From Nonlabens sp. (GTDB lineage Bacteria; Bacteroidota; Bacteroidia; Flavobacteriales; Flavobacteriaceae), in NCBI RefSeq assembly GCF_018401815.1, contig NZ_JAGYKG010000006.1:1-64000 (forward strand): DNA of 64,000 nt. Reading direction: 5' to 3'. This document shows positions 1-9,545 of this stretch, piece by piece; position 1 is the first letter of the stretch, and each line of letters starts with the position of its first letter. Both the position numbers and the translations under genes were made by a program. The notes beneath the pieces are model-generated. The model made no database searches. It was not told the origin of the DNA and saw only the letters and a program-made list of their open reading frames with translations.

Positions 1-460
1 GAAAGAAGCGGAAAACAAAACTAAAATCAAAATCAAAATCAAATCGAACTCGAACTCGAAAACTCCTTCCCTTGAGGGAAGGTGGGGATGGGTGTTGCGG
101 TGTTGGGGATATGGAGAATGTATGAACAAATTCCACATCAAATGGGGAATGACAATTAAATAAAAGTGTAGCTTCCACCCTTTAGGGCTGGGGAAAGAAG
201 CGGAAAACAAAACTAAAATCAAAATCAAAATCAAATCGAACTCGAACTCGAAAACTCCTTCCCTCGAGGGAAGGTTGGGATGGGTGTTGTGGTGTTGAAG
301 AAATAGAGATAGTAACATCCGATTCCGCTCTGCAGCGGAATGACAAGAGACCAACAGATTCCACATCAAGTGCGTAATGACAAGAGACCAACAAATTCCG
401 CATCAAATGCGGAATGACAATTAAATAAAAGTGTAGCTTCCACCCTTTAGGGCTGGGAAA
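1..460. repeat. Composite repeat block A
   Basis: Positions 1-192 are repeated almost exactly from 193 onward. Each unit has four parts: a run of GAACTC/AAAATC hexamers; the inverted repeat CCTTCCCTTGAGGGAAGG (65-82 and 257-274) followed by a G-rich tail; an element of the form ATTCCGC..GCGGAAT (322-341 is the cleanest); and a 37-base element beginning TTAAATAAAAGTGTAGC (156-193 and 421-457). The same parts recur at 7260-7660. Short open frames inside are translations of the repeat and are not genes. I see no gene here. The remaining 460-643 stretch leads into dnaE and shows no clear promoter. Confidence 0.9.
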
Positions 461-643
461 TAAATAGGTTCAAAACTGTTCATAACTCGACTTTCAAGGC
501 GTCGTTCAAAGACCTATATTTAAAATCCTGATCTTAAATTTTTATTTGGATTCAAGTAGTTGTTATACAGACTTTTGAGCGAACGTATCATTTTTGTTTT
601 AGGACTTCATCATCTTGCTATTAACGCTTCATAACTTATACCT

Positions 644-3600
644 ATGTATCTCATCTTTGACACTGAAACTACTGGATTGCCTAAACGCTGGGATGCGCCT
701 TATACAGCTACAGACAACTGGCCAAGAGTGATACAAATCGCCTGGCAGTTACATGATGAGATGGGGAATTTGATCGAAGCTCAAGACTACTTGATACAAC
801 CTGATGGTTTTGATATTCCCTATGACGCAGAACGCATTCACGGGATTTCGACAGCGCTTGCTGAGAAAGAAGGAATACCGCTTACTGAGATGTTAGCAAA
901 ATTCAACATCGCATTAAGTAAAACAAAATTTGTAGTCGGTCAAAATTTAAAATTTGACTTGAATGTTACCGGATCTGAGTTTGTACGCGCTCAAATAGGC
1001 AACAACTTACAAGAACTTCCAGTTCTTGATACTTGTACCGAACAAACAGCAAACTTATGTCAGATTCCAGGCGGCCGTTATGGAAAGTTTAAATTACCTA
1101 CACTTACCGAGTTGCACCAGTTTCTTTTTAATCAGCCCTTTGGAGAGGCTCATAATGCCACGGCAGATGTAGAAGCAACAACTCGATGTTTTTTAGAATT
1201 GCTTAGAAAAGGTAATTATACAGAGCAAGAATTAGGATTAGGTGAAGGATATGTGGCACGCTTTCGCGAAAGCAACCCTACTAGCATTACTCCCGTAGGC
1301 ATCAACCATGTCAACCTAAAAAAAGCATCTGAACGACTGGTTTCTGATGAGAGTCCTGGGATTTCTAAGGAAGAAATTAAGGAGAATCTAAATGAATTAA
1401 ATGATGCAAAATTTGCTCACCTCCACAGTCACAGTCAGTTTTCTATATTGCAATCAACAGCAAGTGTAGGGGATCTTGTACAAGCAGCTGCAGCAAATAA
1501 TATGCTAGCCGTTACGATGACCGACCATGCTAACATGATGGGGGCATTCCATTTTGTAAGAGCAGTAAAGGCACATAATGCCAGCCTTGCAGATGCGGAA
1601 GATGGAGAAGAACAAGCGCCTATAAAACCTATTATAGGTTGTGAGTTTCAAGTGTGTGAAGACATGCACGATCGCACACATAAGGATAATGGATACCAGA
1701 TCGTCATCCTTGCCAAAAACAAAAACGGGTATCACAACCTAGCAAAAATGGCGAGTAAAGCCTATACTGATGGGTTTTACTACATGCCTAGAATAGATAA
1801 ACAACTGATTGAAGAGTTTAAGGAAGACCTTATTGTCCTTACCGGAAATATGTATGGTGAAGTTCCTTCTAAAATCTTAAATCTTGGAGAAAATCAAGCT
1901 GAAGAAGCTTTGTTGTGGTGGAAAAAACACTTTGGTGATGATCTTTATATAGAAGTAATGCGTCATGGTCAAGAAGATGAAAATCGTGCCAATGAGGTGC
2001 TCATCAACTTGGCACGCAAGCACGATGTGAACATGGTAGCTACTAACAACACCTATTACATACATAAGGAAGACGCAAACGCACACGACATTTTACTTTG
2101 TGTAAAAGACAATGAGAAGCAAGCAACTCCTATAGGCCGTGGACGAGGGTATCGTTATGGATTACCTAATCAAGAATATTACTACAAGTCTGCACAAGAG
2201 ATGAAGGAGCTCTTTAAGGATTTACCAGAAGCTATTCTAAATGTGCAAGAAGTCGTTGATAAAGTAGAGGCTTATGAACTAGCTAGAGAGGTACTACTTC
2301 CAGCCTTTGACATCCCTAAAGAGTTTATAGACCTCAATGACGCCAGTGCAAAAACTAAAAATGGAGAAAATGCCTATTTAAGGCATCTTACGTACGAGGG
2401 TGCTAAAATGCGTTACGGAGAAGATTTTGGAGATGATATTAAGGAACGTTTGGATTTTGAATTGAGTGTTATTCAAAATACAGGTTATCCGGGTTATTTC
2501 TTAATCGTTTGGGATTTTATAAAAGCGGCAAGAGAAATGGATGTTGCCGTAGGTCCAGGGCGTGGATCTGCTGCTGGTAGTGCTGTAGCGTATTGTTTAA
2601 AAATCACAAATGTAGACCCTATTCACTACGACTTACTTTTTGAGCGCTTCCTAAATCCAGATCGAGTGTCCATGCCGGATATCGACATTGATTTTGATGA
2701 CGAAAATCGATATAAAGTTATGGATTACGTTATTGAAAAATACGGCTCCTCCCAAGTAGCGCAAATCATCACTTATGGAACCATGGCAGCAAAGTCATCT
2801 ATAAGAGACACTGCTAGAGCCCTCGATCTACCGCTACAAGATGCAGATCGTGTAGCAAAGTTAATTCCTGATTTTGCCAAACTCAAAAAGATTTTTGCTT
2901 TAGAAGACAATGAAATTAGTAGTAATTTTCGTGGAGAAGATGCTGATATGGTGCGAGAACTGAGAAGCCTCGCTGCTGGAAATGACCTCACTGCCGAGAC
3001 CTTAAAACAAGCTCAAATTCTTGAAGGATCCGTTAGAAATACAGGTGTTCATGCCTGTGGAGTGATCATTACACCAGATGATCTGACTAACTTTGTTCCT
3101 GTAGCTACAGCAAAAAACTCGGATCTTTATGTCACTCAGTTTGATAACGAAGTCGTAGAAAGTGCTGGACTGTTGAAAATGGACTTCTTAGGATTAAAAA
3201 CCTTAAGCCAAATTAAGGATACGGTTGCCATTATAAAGGAACGTCATGGAATAGTACTGGATATAGAATCCATCCCGTTAGATGACGAGAAAACCTACGA
3301 GCTGTTCCAGCGTGGAGAAACAACGGCTATTTTCCAGTATGAAAGTGTCGGGATGCAGAAGTACATGCGCGAACTCCAACCTACCAAGTTTGCCGATCTC
3401 ATCGCTATGAATGCTTTATATCGACCTGGGCCTTTGGAATATATTCCAGAATTTATTGATCGTAAACACGGTCGTAAAGAAATTGTTTATGATTTAGAGG
3501 CCATGGAAGAATACCTGAAGGAAACTTATGGTATTACGGTGTATCAAGAGCAAGTCATGTTGCTCTCTCAAAAACTAGCTAATTTCTCCAAAGGTGATGC

Positions 3601-4996
3601 CGATGTATTGAGAAAGGCTATGGGTAAAAAACAGATGGCTACACTTCAAAAAATGAAGCCCCAATTTCTAGATGCTGGAGAAGCAAACGGGCACGACCGT
3701 ACTATCTTAGAAAAGGTATGGAAAGACTGGGAGGCCTTTGCTTCTTATGCCTTTAACAAATCGCACTCCACTTGTTATGCCTGGATCGCTTACCAAACGG
3801 CTTATTTAAAAGCCAATTATGGAGCTGAATTTATGGCAGCTACCTTGTCTAACAACATGAACCAGATCAAGGATGTAACCAAGTTCATGGATGAATGCCG
3901 TCGTATGGGACTTGATGTGTTGGGCCCAGATGTAAATGAATCCAATTATAAATTTACCGTTAACCCTAAAGGAGCCATTCGTTTTGGTATGGGAGCTGTA
4001 AAAGGATTAGGCCATGCTGCGGTAATGACGATTATAGATAATAGAAAAGAGGGGCCTTACCAAAGCATTTTTGATATGGCAAAGCGTATCGACTTGAGAG
4101 CTGCAAATAAAAAATCTTTTGAAGCACTCGCATTAAGTGGCGGCTTTGACGGTTTAGGTGGTGAAAATCGAGCGCAATTCTTCTATGAATTTGACAACGG
4201 TCAAATATTTTTAGAGCAAGTAGTGAAATATGCTCAAAAGTTTCAAGAAAATGAAAATAGTGCACAAGTGAGCCTTTTTGGAGAGGCAAGTGATGTACAA
4301 ATACCAGAACCACAACTACCCATTTGCGAAGATTGGGGTGCGATGGAAAAATTAAAAAGAGAAAAAGAAGTCGTAGGTATTTACATTTCTGGTCATCCTT
4401 TAGACGATTACAAAAAAGAAATCAAATTCTTTTGTAATGCCAACCTAGCAGCCATGAAAGATCTAGAACCACTAGTTAACAGAGAGCTTACTTTTTGCGG
4501 TGTAATTACAGAAGCCCGACACATGATGAGCAAGGCAAACAAACCTTGGGGTATGTTTACTATGGAAGATTATGATGAAACTCACGAATTCAGAATTTTT
4601 GGTGAAGATTATTTAAAATTCAGACACTTTTTAATCCCAAATTCCTTCTTACACGCCAAAGTAAAAATTCAACAAGGATGGCCAGATAAAAATACAGGTC
4701 AACCAAGAGAGCCGCGCATCCTATTTACACAAATGGGACAATTACAAGATGTATTAACAAACACTGCCAAAAAGCTAACTATTGAGTTTCATGTAAATGA
4801 AGTTGTAGAAGAACGTATAGAAGTTTTAAAAGAAGCCCTAGATCAACACCAAGGAGAACACCGTTTGTATTTTAATCTAAAAGATCATGAAGAAAAAATA
4901 TCCATTGACATGTCAGCCCGATTGCAAAAGGTAAACGTAACTGGCGAGTTGCTCACCGTACTAGACGAGTATGGAATCACTTATGGAGTAGGTTAA
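644..4996 (+). CDS. dnaE: DNA polymerase III alpha subunit with N-terminal 3'-5' exonuclease domain
   Basis: Replicative DNA polymerase of 1450 residues. Residues 1-190 form a DEDDh proofreading exonuclease: DTETTG at 6-11, a middle NLKFD motif, and HNATAD at 170-175. A PHP domain follows from about residue 257 (HLHSHSQFS). The C-family polymerase core carries the catalytic aspartates in PDIDIDFDD at 678-686. A C-terminal OB-fold region starts near LTFCGVI. E. coli DnaE lacks the exonuclease and uses separate DnaQ; Gram-positive PolC carries it inside the PHP domain. Here it is simply N-terminal, an arrangement I believe is usual in Flavobacteriia. The ATG start is placed directly before the exonuclease motif. 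One copy of the 14-bp palindrome (1260-1273) is translated as FRES in the linker between exonuclease and PHP domains. Confidence 0.97.
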   Translation: MYLIFDTETTGLPKRWDAPYTATDNWPRVIQIAWQLHDEMGNLIEAQDYLIQPDGFDIPYDAERIHGISTALAEKEGIPLTEMLAKFNIALSKTKFVVGQNLKFDLNVTGSEFVRAQIGNNLQELPVLDTCTEQTANLCQIPGGRYGKFKLPTLTELHQFLFNQPFGEAHNATADVEATTRCFLELLRKGNYTEQELGLGEGYVARFRESNPTSITPVGINHVNLKKASERLVSDESPGISKEEIKENLNELNDAKFAHLHSHSQFSILQSTASVGDLVQAAAANNMLAVTMTDHANMMGAFHFVRAVKAHNASLADAEDGEEQAPIKPIIGCEFQVCEDMHDRTHKDNGYQIVILAKNKNGYHNLAKMASKAYTDGFYYMPRIDKQLIEEFKEDLIVLTGNMYGEVPSKILNLGENQAEEALLWWKKHFGDDLYIEVMRHGQEDENRANEVLINLARKHDVNMVATNNTYYIHKEDANAHDILLCVKDNEKQATPIGRGRGYRYGLPNQEYYYKSAQEMKELFKDLPEAILNVQEVVDKVEAYELAREVLLPAFDIPKEFIDLNDASAKTKNGENAYLRHLTYEGAKMRYGEDFGDDIKERLDFELSVIQNTGYPGYFLIVWDFIKAAREMDVAVGPGRGSAAGSAVAYCLKITNVDPIHYDLLFERFLNPDRVSMPDIDIDFDDENRYKVMDYVIEKYGSSQVAQIITYGTMAAKSSIRDTARALDLPLQDADRVAKLIPDFAKLKKIFALEDNEISSNFRGEDADMVRELRSLAAGNDLTAETLKQAQILEGSVRNTGVHACGVIITPDDLTNFVPVATAKNSDLYVTQFDNEVVESAGLLKMDFLGLKTLSQIKDTVAIIKERHGIVLDIESIPLDDEKTYELFQRGETTAIFQYESVGMQKYMRELQPTKFADLIAMNALYRPGPLEYIPEFIDRKHGRKEIVYDLEAMEEYLKETYGITVYQEQVMLLSQKLANFSKGDADVLRKAMGKKQMATLQKMKPQFLDAGEANGHDRTILEKVWKDWEAFASYAFNKSHSTCYAWIAYQTAYLKANYGAEFMAATLSNNMNQIKDVTKFMDECRRMGLDVLGPDVNESNYKFTVNPKGAIRFGMGAVKGLGHAAVMTIIDNRKEGPYQSIFDMAKRIDLRAANKKSFEALALSGGFDGLGGENRAQFFYEFDNGQIFLEQVVKYAQKFQENENSAQVSLFGEASDVQIPEPQLPICEDWGAMEKLKREKEVVGIYISGHPLDDYKKEIKFFCNANLAAMKDLEPLVNRELTFCGVITEARHMMSKANKPWGMFTMEDYDETHEFRIFGEDYLKFRHFLIPNSFLHAKVKIQQGWPDKNTGQPREPRILFTQMGQLQDVLTNTAKKLTIEFHVNEVVEERIEVLKEALDQHQGEHRLYFNLKDHEEKISIDMSARLQKVNVTGELLTVLDEYGITYGVG
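1260..1273. repeat. GCTTTCGCGAAAGC palindrome, copy 1
   Basis: Perfect 14-bp palindrome inside dnaE, in the frame that reads FRES, in the linker between the exonuclease and PHP domains. Confidence 0.95.
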
Positions 4997-5177
4997 TGCA
5001 ACTCTTACATTACTTTCATTAAAATATCATCGCAGAAATAGAAAATAGGGAATGACCTTTATAGGGAGGTAAAACAATTATTCCACTTTTTTCTAGTTAC
5101 CTGTAAAAATATGTTATGAGACATTAGCTCCTTAAACATTTTGCTTTAAAAAACTCTATTTCTCTTATTCAAAAAAT

Positions 5178-5185
5178 TATATTTG
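5178..5185 (+). promoter_or_regulatory. Putative -7 box of mgtE
   Basis: TATATTTG matches the Bacteroidetes -7 consensus TAnnTTTG and lies 18 bases before the mgtE ATG. No TTTG at the usual -33 distance was found, so the call rests on one box. Confidence 0.45.
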
Positions 5186-5202
5186 CCCCTTAAGCCTTAC
5201 CC

Positions 5203-6552
5203 ATGCAGTTTAACATCACAAAAGATTTTATAGAAGAGATCCAATCACTGATTAAAGTCAATGATAGTAAACAGCTGGAATATGTTTTAGAAGAACTTCA
5301 CTTTGCTGATATCGCAGAAATTATTGATGAACTCCATCTGGAACAAGCGGTTTATATTGTTAAGCTTCTCGATTCTGTAAAAACTTCTGAAGCTTTAATG
5401 GAGCTGGATGAAGACCAGCGCGATCGCATCCTTAATGCTCTTTCTCCCAAAGAAATCGCTGAAGAGTTGGAAGAGATGGATACCGACGATGCAGCAGATA
5501 TCTTAAACGAGCTTCCTGATGCTATTGCCCAAGAAGTCATCAATGAAATCACTGACGAACAACATGCAGAAGATATTGTGGACCTGTTGCGTTTTGACGA
5601 AAACAGTGCCGGTGGACTTATGGCCAAAGAGTTGGTGCGTGTCAATGAAAATTGGACGGTTATTGGATGTGTAAGTGAAATGCGGGCGCAGGCCGAAAAC
5701 GTAACCCGTGTGCACTCCATATACGTAGTAGACAATAACAACAAACTCAAAGGAAGGCTTTCCTTAAAAGATCTATTAACCAGCAAGGAATCCACACCTA
5801 TAAAAGATGTTTATATTCCTAAAGTAGATTTTGTAACCGTCAACACTCCTGGAGAGGAAGTATCTCGCATCATGCGTAAATACGATTTAGAGGCCATTCC
5901 TGTGGTTGATGAATTGGAACGACTTGTAGGACGTATCACCATTGATGATATTGTGGATTTTATCACAGAAGAAGCAGAAAAAGATTACCAACTCGCCAGT
6001 GGTATCTCGCAAGACGTAGAAGCAAATGATAGTATTTTAGAATTGACTAAAGCGCGACTGCCTTGGCTGGTTCTAGGTTTATTAGGTGGTATAGGAGCTG
6101 CGGCAATCATGGGTGGGTTTGAAGTGGTATTTGAAAAACACGCTGTATTATTTTTCTTTACTCCTTTAATAGCAGCTATGGCTGGAAATGTAGGAGTGCA
6201 ATCCAGCGCGATCATTGTACAAGGTATCGCAAATGATGATCTAAGAGGAAGTATAGGAAATCGATTGATTAAAGAAGTATTGCTCGCGATGTTAAATGGA
6301 ATCATACTAGCCCTACTTTTATTTGCTTACACATTTGCTACTAAGGGAGACCTTCTGACCTCTATCGCTATTTCTATTTCGCTACTCGCCGTTATTATAG
6401 TTGCCGGACTGGTAGGTACTTTTGTGCCCCTCGCACTGCATAAACGAGGTATAGACCCTGCTCTTGCTACTGGACCATTTATTACAACCAGTAACGATAT
6501 ATTTGGAATTTTAATCTATTTTATGATTGCAAAGGCCATTATAGGTATCTAA
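5203..6552 (+). CDS. mgtE: MgtE-type magnesium transporter
   Basis: Inner-membrane Mg2+ channel of 449 residues, the usual length. The N-terminal acidic helical MgtE_N domain covers about 1-130, a CBS pair about 135-255 (the cytosolic Mg2+ sensor in characterised MgtE), and five predicted membrane helices lie after residue 285. The pore motif GNVGVQSSAI at 328-337 corresponds to the conserved GN-G-QSS motif of the family. The gene stands alone on the plus strand with its own -7 box; its neighbours do not suggest a further role. Confidence 0.95.
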   Translation: MQFNITKDFIEEIQSLIKVNDSKQLEYVLEELHFADIAEIIDELHLEQAVYIVKLLDSVKTSEALMELDEDQRDRILNALSPKEIAEELEEMDTDDAADILNELPDAIAQEVINEITDEQHAEDIVDLLRFDENSAGGLMAKELVRVNENWTVIGCVSEMRAQAENVTRVHSIYVVDNNNKLKGRLSLKDLLTSKESTPIKDVYIPKVDFVTVNTPGEEVSRIMRKYDLEAIPVVDELERLVGRITIDDIVDFITEEAEKDYQLASGISQDVEANDSILELTKARLPWLVLGLLGGIGAAAIMGGFEVVFEKHAVLFFFTPLIAAMAGNVGVQSSAIIVQGIANDDLRGSIGNRLIKEVLLAMLNGIILALLLFAYTFATKGDLLTSIAISISLLAVIIVAGLVGTFVPLALHKRGIDPALATGPFITTSNDIFGILIYFMIAKAIIGI

Positions 6553-6704
6553 AAAGAGCCTGTCGATGCTGCTTTGTAATTTCTTATTCAATGGAAAGTT
6601 TTCCTTTAAGTCGCTCATGGCGAAAGCAGAAACATCACAAATAAACACTTGTATTTCTAACTTTTGATTTATTAAAACCCTCGCCCATTGCTTATCTTCA
6701 CTTC

Positions 6705-7181
6705 ATGAAAACGGCTGCATTAAAAGAATTAAAAGAAGAACTGAAATTTAGGTCTGATGACGACCTGATAAAGATCATCTTACGTCTTTCTAGATTTAAA
6801 AAAGAAAATAAGGAACTCCTTTCCTACCTGCTTTTTGAATCCGCTGACGAAGATATATACGTCGCAAACATAAAAACGCTGATGGACAACATGTTTTTAG
6901 CCCTCAATACTACCAACAATTACCGCCTGCAAAAAGGAATACGTAAAGTCCTGGGGGAGTCCAAAAAATATGTGCGTTATTCAGGTAGTAAGGAAACAGA
7001 AGTTTCTATTTTGATCCACTTTTGCCGATTGATGAGAGAAACCCATCCACAAGTATTGCGCAGTAAAACCATGCGTGACCTTATGGAAAGACAACTTATT
7101 ATTGTCAAAACCCGTATATCTACCCTTCATGAAGACTTGCAATACGACTATGAGCAGGAACTCAATATGGTTGAGGTTTGA
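6705..7181 (+). CDS. Hypothetical protein, helical, 158 aa
   Basis: Function not recognised. The product is rich in Lys, Glu and Leu and is predicted to be almost entirely alpha-helical, with no signal peptide, membrane segment or metal motif, so a cytosolic protein is likely. It resembles lineage-restricted hypothetical proteins of Flavobacteriaceae as I remember them. It starts at an ATG 152 bases after mgtE. The reading frame is intact and its codon use is like that of the neighbours, supporting a real gene. Repeat block B begins about 80 bases after its stop codon. Confidence 0.75.
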   Translation: MKTAALKELKEELKFRSDDDLIKIILRLSRFKKENKELLSYLLFESADEDIYVANIKTLMDNMFLALNTTNNYRLQKGIRKVLGESKKYVRYSGSKETEVSILIHFCRLMRETHPQVLRSKTMRDLMERQLIIVKTRISTLHEDLQYDYEQELNMVEV

Positions 7182-7259
7182 TTAGGTATTAGGCATGTGG
7201 CATGGAGGTATGTAGAAAAATAAATTTTTAAGTTATAGAGAAAAAACCTACTTGATTGA

Positions 7260-7660
7260 GTGGTAGTCGAGACTTGAACTCGAACTCGAACTTGAAAAAA
7301 GAAAACAAACCCCTTCCCTTGAGGGAAGGTGGGGATGGGTGTTGCGGTGTTGGTGATATGAGAACGTATGAACAGATTCCGCATCAAGTGGGGAATGACA
7401 AGAGACCAACAAATTCCGCATCAAGTGGGGAATGACAATTAAATAAAAGTGTAGCTTCCACCCTTTAGGGCTGGGGAAAGAAGCGGGAAATGAAAATGAA
7501 CTCAAACTCGAACCTGAAAAAAGAAAACAAACCCCTTCCCTTGAGGGAAGGTGGGGATGGGTGTTGCGGTGTAAATTGATGTTATAAAATCTTGTCCCTA
7601 AACCTAAACACCACGATTTTAGGTTAAATTTGAGCTTGAATTTGAAAAAAGCCAGGGGCA
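7260..7660. repeat. Composite repeat block B
   Basis: Fills most of the 537-base gap between the hypothetical gene and the dehydrogenase. It holds two further copies of CCTTCCCTTGAGGGAAGG (7312-7329, 7534-7551), each preceded by GAACTCGAA-type hexamers. It also holds degenerate ATTCCGCATCAAGTG elements around 7376-7436 and one copy of the TTAAATAAAAGTGTAGC element at 7439-7475. The order of parts matches block A at 1-460. No gene is visible. Confidence 0.9.
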
Positions 7661-7718
7661 ACACTATAGATTTTTAGCGGCGGAATTCATTCCGCTATTT
7701 ATTAAAAAAATATAACTC

Positions 7719-8663
7719 ATGAAAGTACTCCACCTCGATAGTAACCACGTTATTCTTGCACAAAAACTAGAACAAGCTGGCTTTGAAAACGATTATGATT
7801 ATACGTCGTCTAAGGAAGACATCATGAAAGTGATAGGCAATTATGACGGGTTGATCGTGCGCAGTAGGTTGCCTATTGATAACGCATTTCTTCAAGCAGC
7901 CACCTCTTTGAAGTTTATAGGTCGCGTAGGCGCTGGACTGGAGAATATTGACCTAAATGTCGCACAACAACAAGGAATATCTTGCTACAACGCACCAGAA
8001 GGAAATAGAAATGCGGTTGGAGAACACGCCTTGGCAATGTTGTTATCCTTATTCAATCATTTAAATAAAGCAGACCGAGAAGTGCGATCTGGAATGTGGC
8101 GTAGGGAAGAAAATCGCGGCTTAGAACTGGACGGAAAAACTGTAGGACTTATTGGTTACGGCAATATGGGAAAAGCTTTTGCCAAAAAGCTCTCAGGTTT
8201 TGACTGTAACGTGATTTGTTATGACATTAAGCAACATGCAGGAGATAAGAATTGTAAGCAAGTAAGCCTGCAAGAATTACAACAACAAGCTGATGTGTTG
8301 AGTCTTCACACCCCACAAACCGAATTAACTATAGGAATGGTCAACAAGACTTTTATACAGGCTTTTTCAAAACCATTTTACTTGATCAATACCGCAAGAG
8401 GGAAATCTGTAGTCACAGAAGATCTTGTTGCTGCCTTAACAAGCAAGAAAATTTTAGGGGCTGGACTGGATGTACTGGAATATGAAAAAGGTTCTTTTGA
8501 ATCACTCTTTCGCAATAGCGAAATCCCAACAGCATTTGCAGCACTACTGGAAATGGATAACGTATTGTTGAGTCCGCATGTCGCTGGATGGACGGTAGAG
8601 TCTAAGTACTTACTTGCCGAAGTTATCGCAAATAAAATCATTAACCACCACCGAGCATTATGA
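7719..8663 (+). CDS. D-isomer-specific 2-hydroxyacid dehydrogenase (phosphoglycerate-dehydrogenase-like)
   Basis: NAD-dependent oxidoreductase of 314 residues. A catalytic domain wraps around a Rossmann domain with the dinucleotide motif GYGNMG at 146-151. The catalytic Arg lies in TARG (R227) and the catalytic His in LLSPHVAG (H287), with a Glu between them. The segment VGAGLENID matches the substrate loop of 3-phosphoglycerate dehydrogenases, so serine synthesis is the likeliest role. No C-terminal ACT domain is present, and I cannot distinguish this from other 2-ketoacid reductases. Its stop codon overlaps by four bases (ATGA) the start of the VOC pseudogene, suggesting a former two-gene unit. 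Confidence 0.88.
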   Translation: MKVLHLDSNHVILAQKLEQAGFENDYDYTSSKEDIMKVIGNYDGLIVRSRLPIDNAFLQAATSLKFIGRVGAGLENIDLNVAQQQGISCYNAPEGNRNAVGEHALAMLLSLFNHLNKADREVRSGMWRREENRGLELDGKTVGLIGYGNMGKAFAKKLSGFDCNVICYDIKQHAGDKNCKQVSLQELQQQADVLSLHTPQTELTIGMVNKTFIQAFSKPFYLINTARGKSVVTEDLVAALTSKKILGAGLDVLEYEKGSFESLFRNSEIPTAFAALLEMDNVLLSPHVAGWTVESKYLLAEVIANKIINHHRAL

Positions 8664-9028
8664 AAAAAGGTTCAGGAATAGCATTTCTTGAAGTGCAAGG
8701 AGATACAAGTAACAAAAGTTTGGTATAAAGCACTTAGAACTGGGCGTAGATGACTAGGGAGGGAGGTACCTTCTGGAAAGAAGACAGTGTAAGCTCGATA
8801 AAAAAGCAAACGAATATTGGATCCCTTTTGAATCTGGTTCAACCTATTTTGATCCTAGTCAACAGGATTTCATGATCAACTAGCGAGTCGCTGATTTAAA
8901 AAGTAAACTAGAAGAACTGAAACAAAATGATATTGAAATAGTCCGTGAAATGGAAGAAATAGGACTACGGTAAATTGGTAAGAGTGTGGGATAGTGATCC
9001 CTGTAAAATAGAACTTTGAGAGCCTAAA
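8660..9028 (+). pseudogene. Remnant of a VOC-family (glyoxalase/bleomycin-resistance-like) gene
   Basis: Pieces of one VOC-family protein can be read in order in different frames: MKKGSGIAFLEV, WYK, KHLELGVDD followed by an in-frame TAG, YWIPFESGSTYFDPSQ, DFMIN followed by a TAG, LKSKLEELKQ, GKLVRVWDSDP and KIEL followed by a TGA in place of Trp, then EP. Intact relatives I remember end KIELWEP. At least three internal stops and two or more frameshifts are needed, so no functional product is expected. The start overlaps the dehydrogenase stop. This explains the gene-free gap before the TM2 gene. Confidence 0.85.
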
Positions 9029-9087
9029 ATTGAGCTGCTTTTTGAAAAATAAACTAACTTTACCAGAACCAATTTAAATCAATAAAC

Positions 9088-9417
9088 ATGAGTACAGAAG
9101 GATACGACAGTTCCAAAAGCGGCTTTGACAATGCAAAAGAAAGCGCCAAAAACATTCAACAAGACTTTAATCAAACGCTAAACAATCAGGAAAACAAAAA
9201 AGTTCTTGCTGGTATCATGGGGATTTTATTTGGATCATTTGGAATCCACAAGTTTATATTAGGATACAACCAAGAAGGAATTATTCAATTAATTATAAGT
9301 GTTTTAAGTTGCGGAACCTTAGGTATTATAGGATTTATAGAAGGTATTATTTACCTGACTAAGTCTGATGAAGAGTTTTATTACACCTATCAAGTCAACA
9401 AAAAAGGGTGGTTTTAA
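9088..9417 (+). CDS. TM2 domain-containing membrane protein
   Basis: Small membrane protein of 109 residues. The first 30 or so residues are polar and low in complexity (Ser, Asn, Gln, Lys). A TM2 domain follows: two hydrophobic helices at roughly 38-60 and 65-88 around the family motif GIHKFILGY. TM2 proteins are common in bacteria but have no agreed biochemical function. The gene is monocistronic and is followed within 25 bases by a hairpin terminator. Confidence 0.85.
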   Translation: MSTEGYDSSKSGFDNAKESAKNIQQDFNQTLNNQENKKVLAGIMGILFGSFGIHKFILGYNQEGIIQLIISVLSCGTLGIIGFIEGIIYLTKSDEEFYYTYQVNKKGWF

Positions 9418-9440
9418 AATGAATTGATTACCAGTTATAT

Positions 9441-9475
9441 AAGGTCTTAAATGTTAAGTTTAGGACCTTTTTTTG
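9441..9475 (+). terminator. Rho-independent terminator of the TM2 gene
   Basis: AAGGTC at 9441 pairs with GACCTT just before a run of seven T. The T run ends in the TTTG that forms the -33 element of the next promoter, so terminator and promoter overlap. Confidence 0.65.
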
Positions 9476-9503
9476 TACACAAGAATTAATGGTCTTAACT
9501 TTG
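9472..9503 (+). promoter_or_regulatory. Bacteroidetes-type promoter (TTTG-N20-TAACTTTG)
   Basis: TTTG at 9472-9475 and TAACTTTG at 9496-9503 are 20 bases apart, an excellent match to the Bacteroidetes -33/-7 consensus. It should drive the phosphatase-fold gene starting at 9546. Confidence 0.75.
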
Positions 9504-9545
9504 CGTTAACACAAACATGATTATTGATGTTTGTCATTGAAAATA

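Noticed and set aside
182..406. Short open frame on the reverse strand in repeat block A
   Set aside because: It is a translation of the repeat parts; similar peptides arise from the same repeats at 7148-7664.
5352..5795. 147-codon frame on the reverse strand inside mgtE
   Set aside because: Antisense to the well-supported MgtE N-domain and CBS region; Ser-rich composition typical of a shadow frame.
1..7660. CRISPR array
   Set aside because: Repeats are neither evenly spaced nor separated by unique spacers, and no cas genes are present.
7148..7664. Overlapping reverse-strand frames of 79 and 138 codons
   Set aside because: They consist of repeat block B read through and have no independent support.
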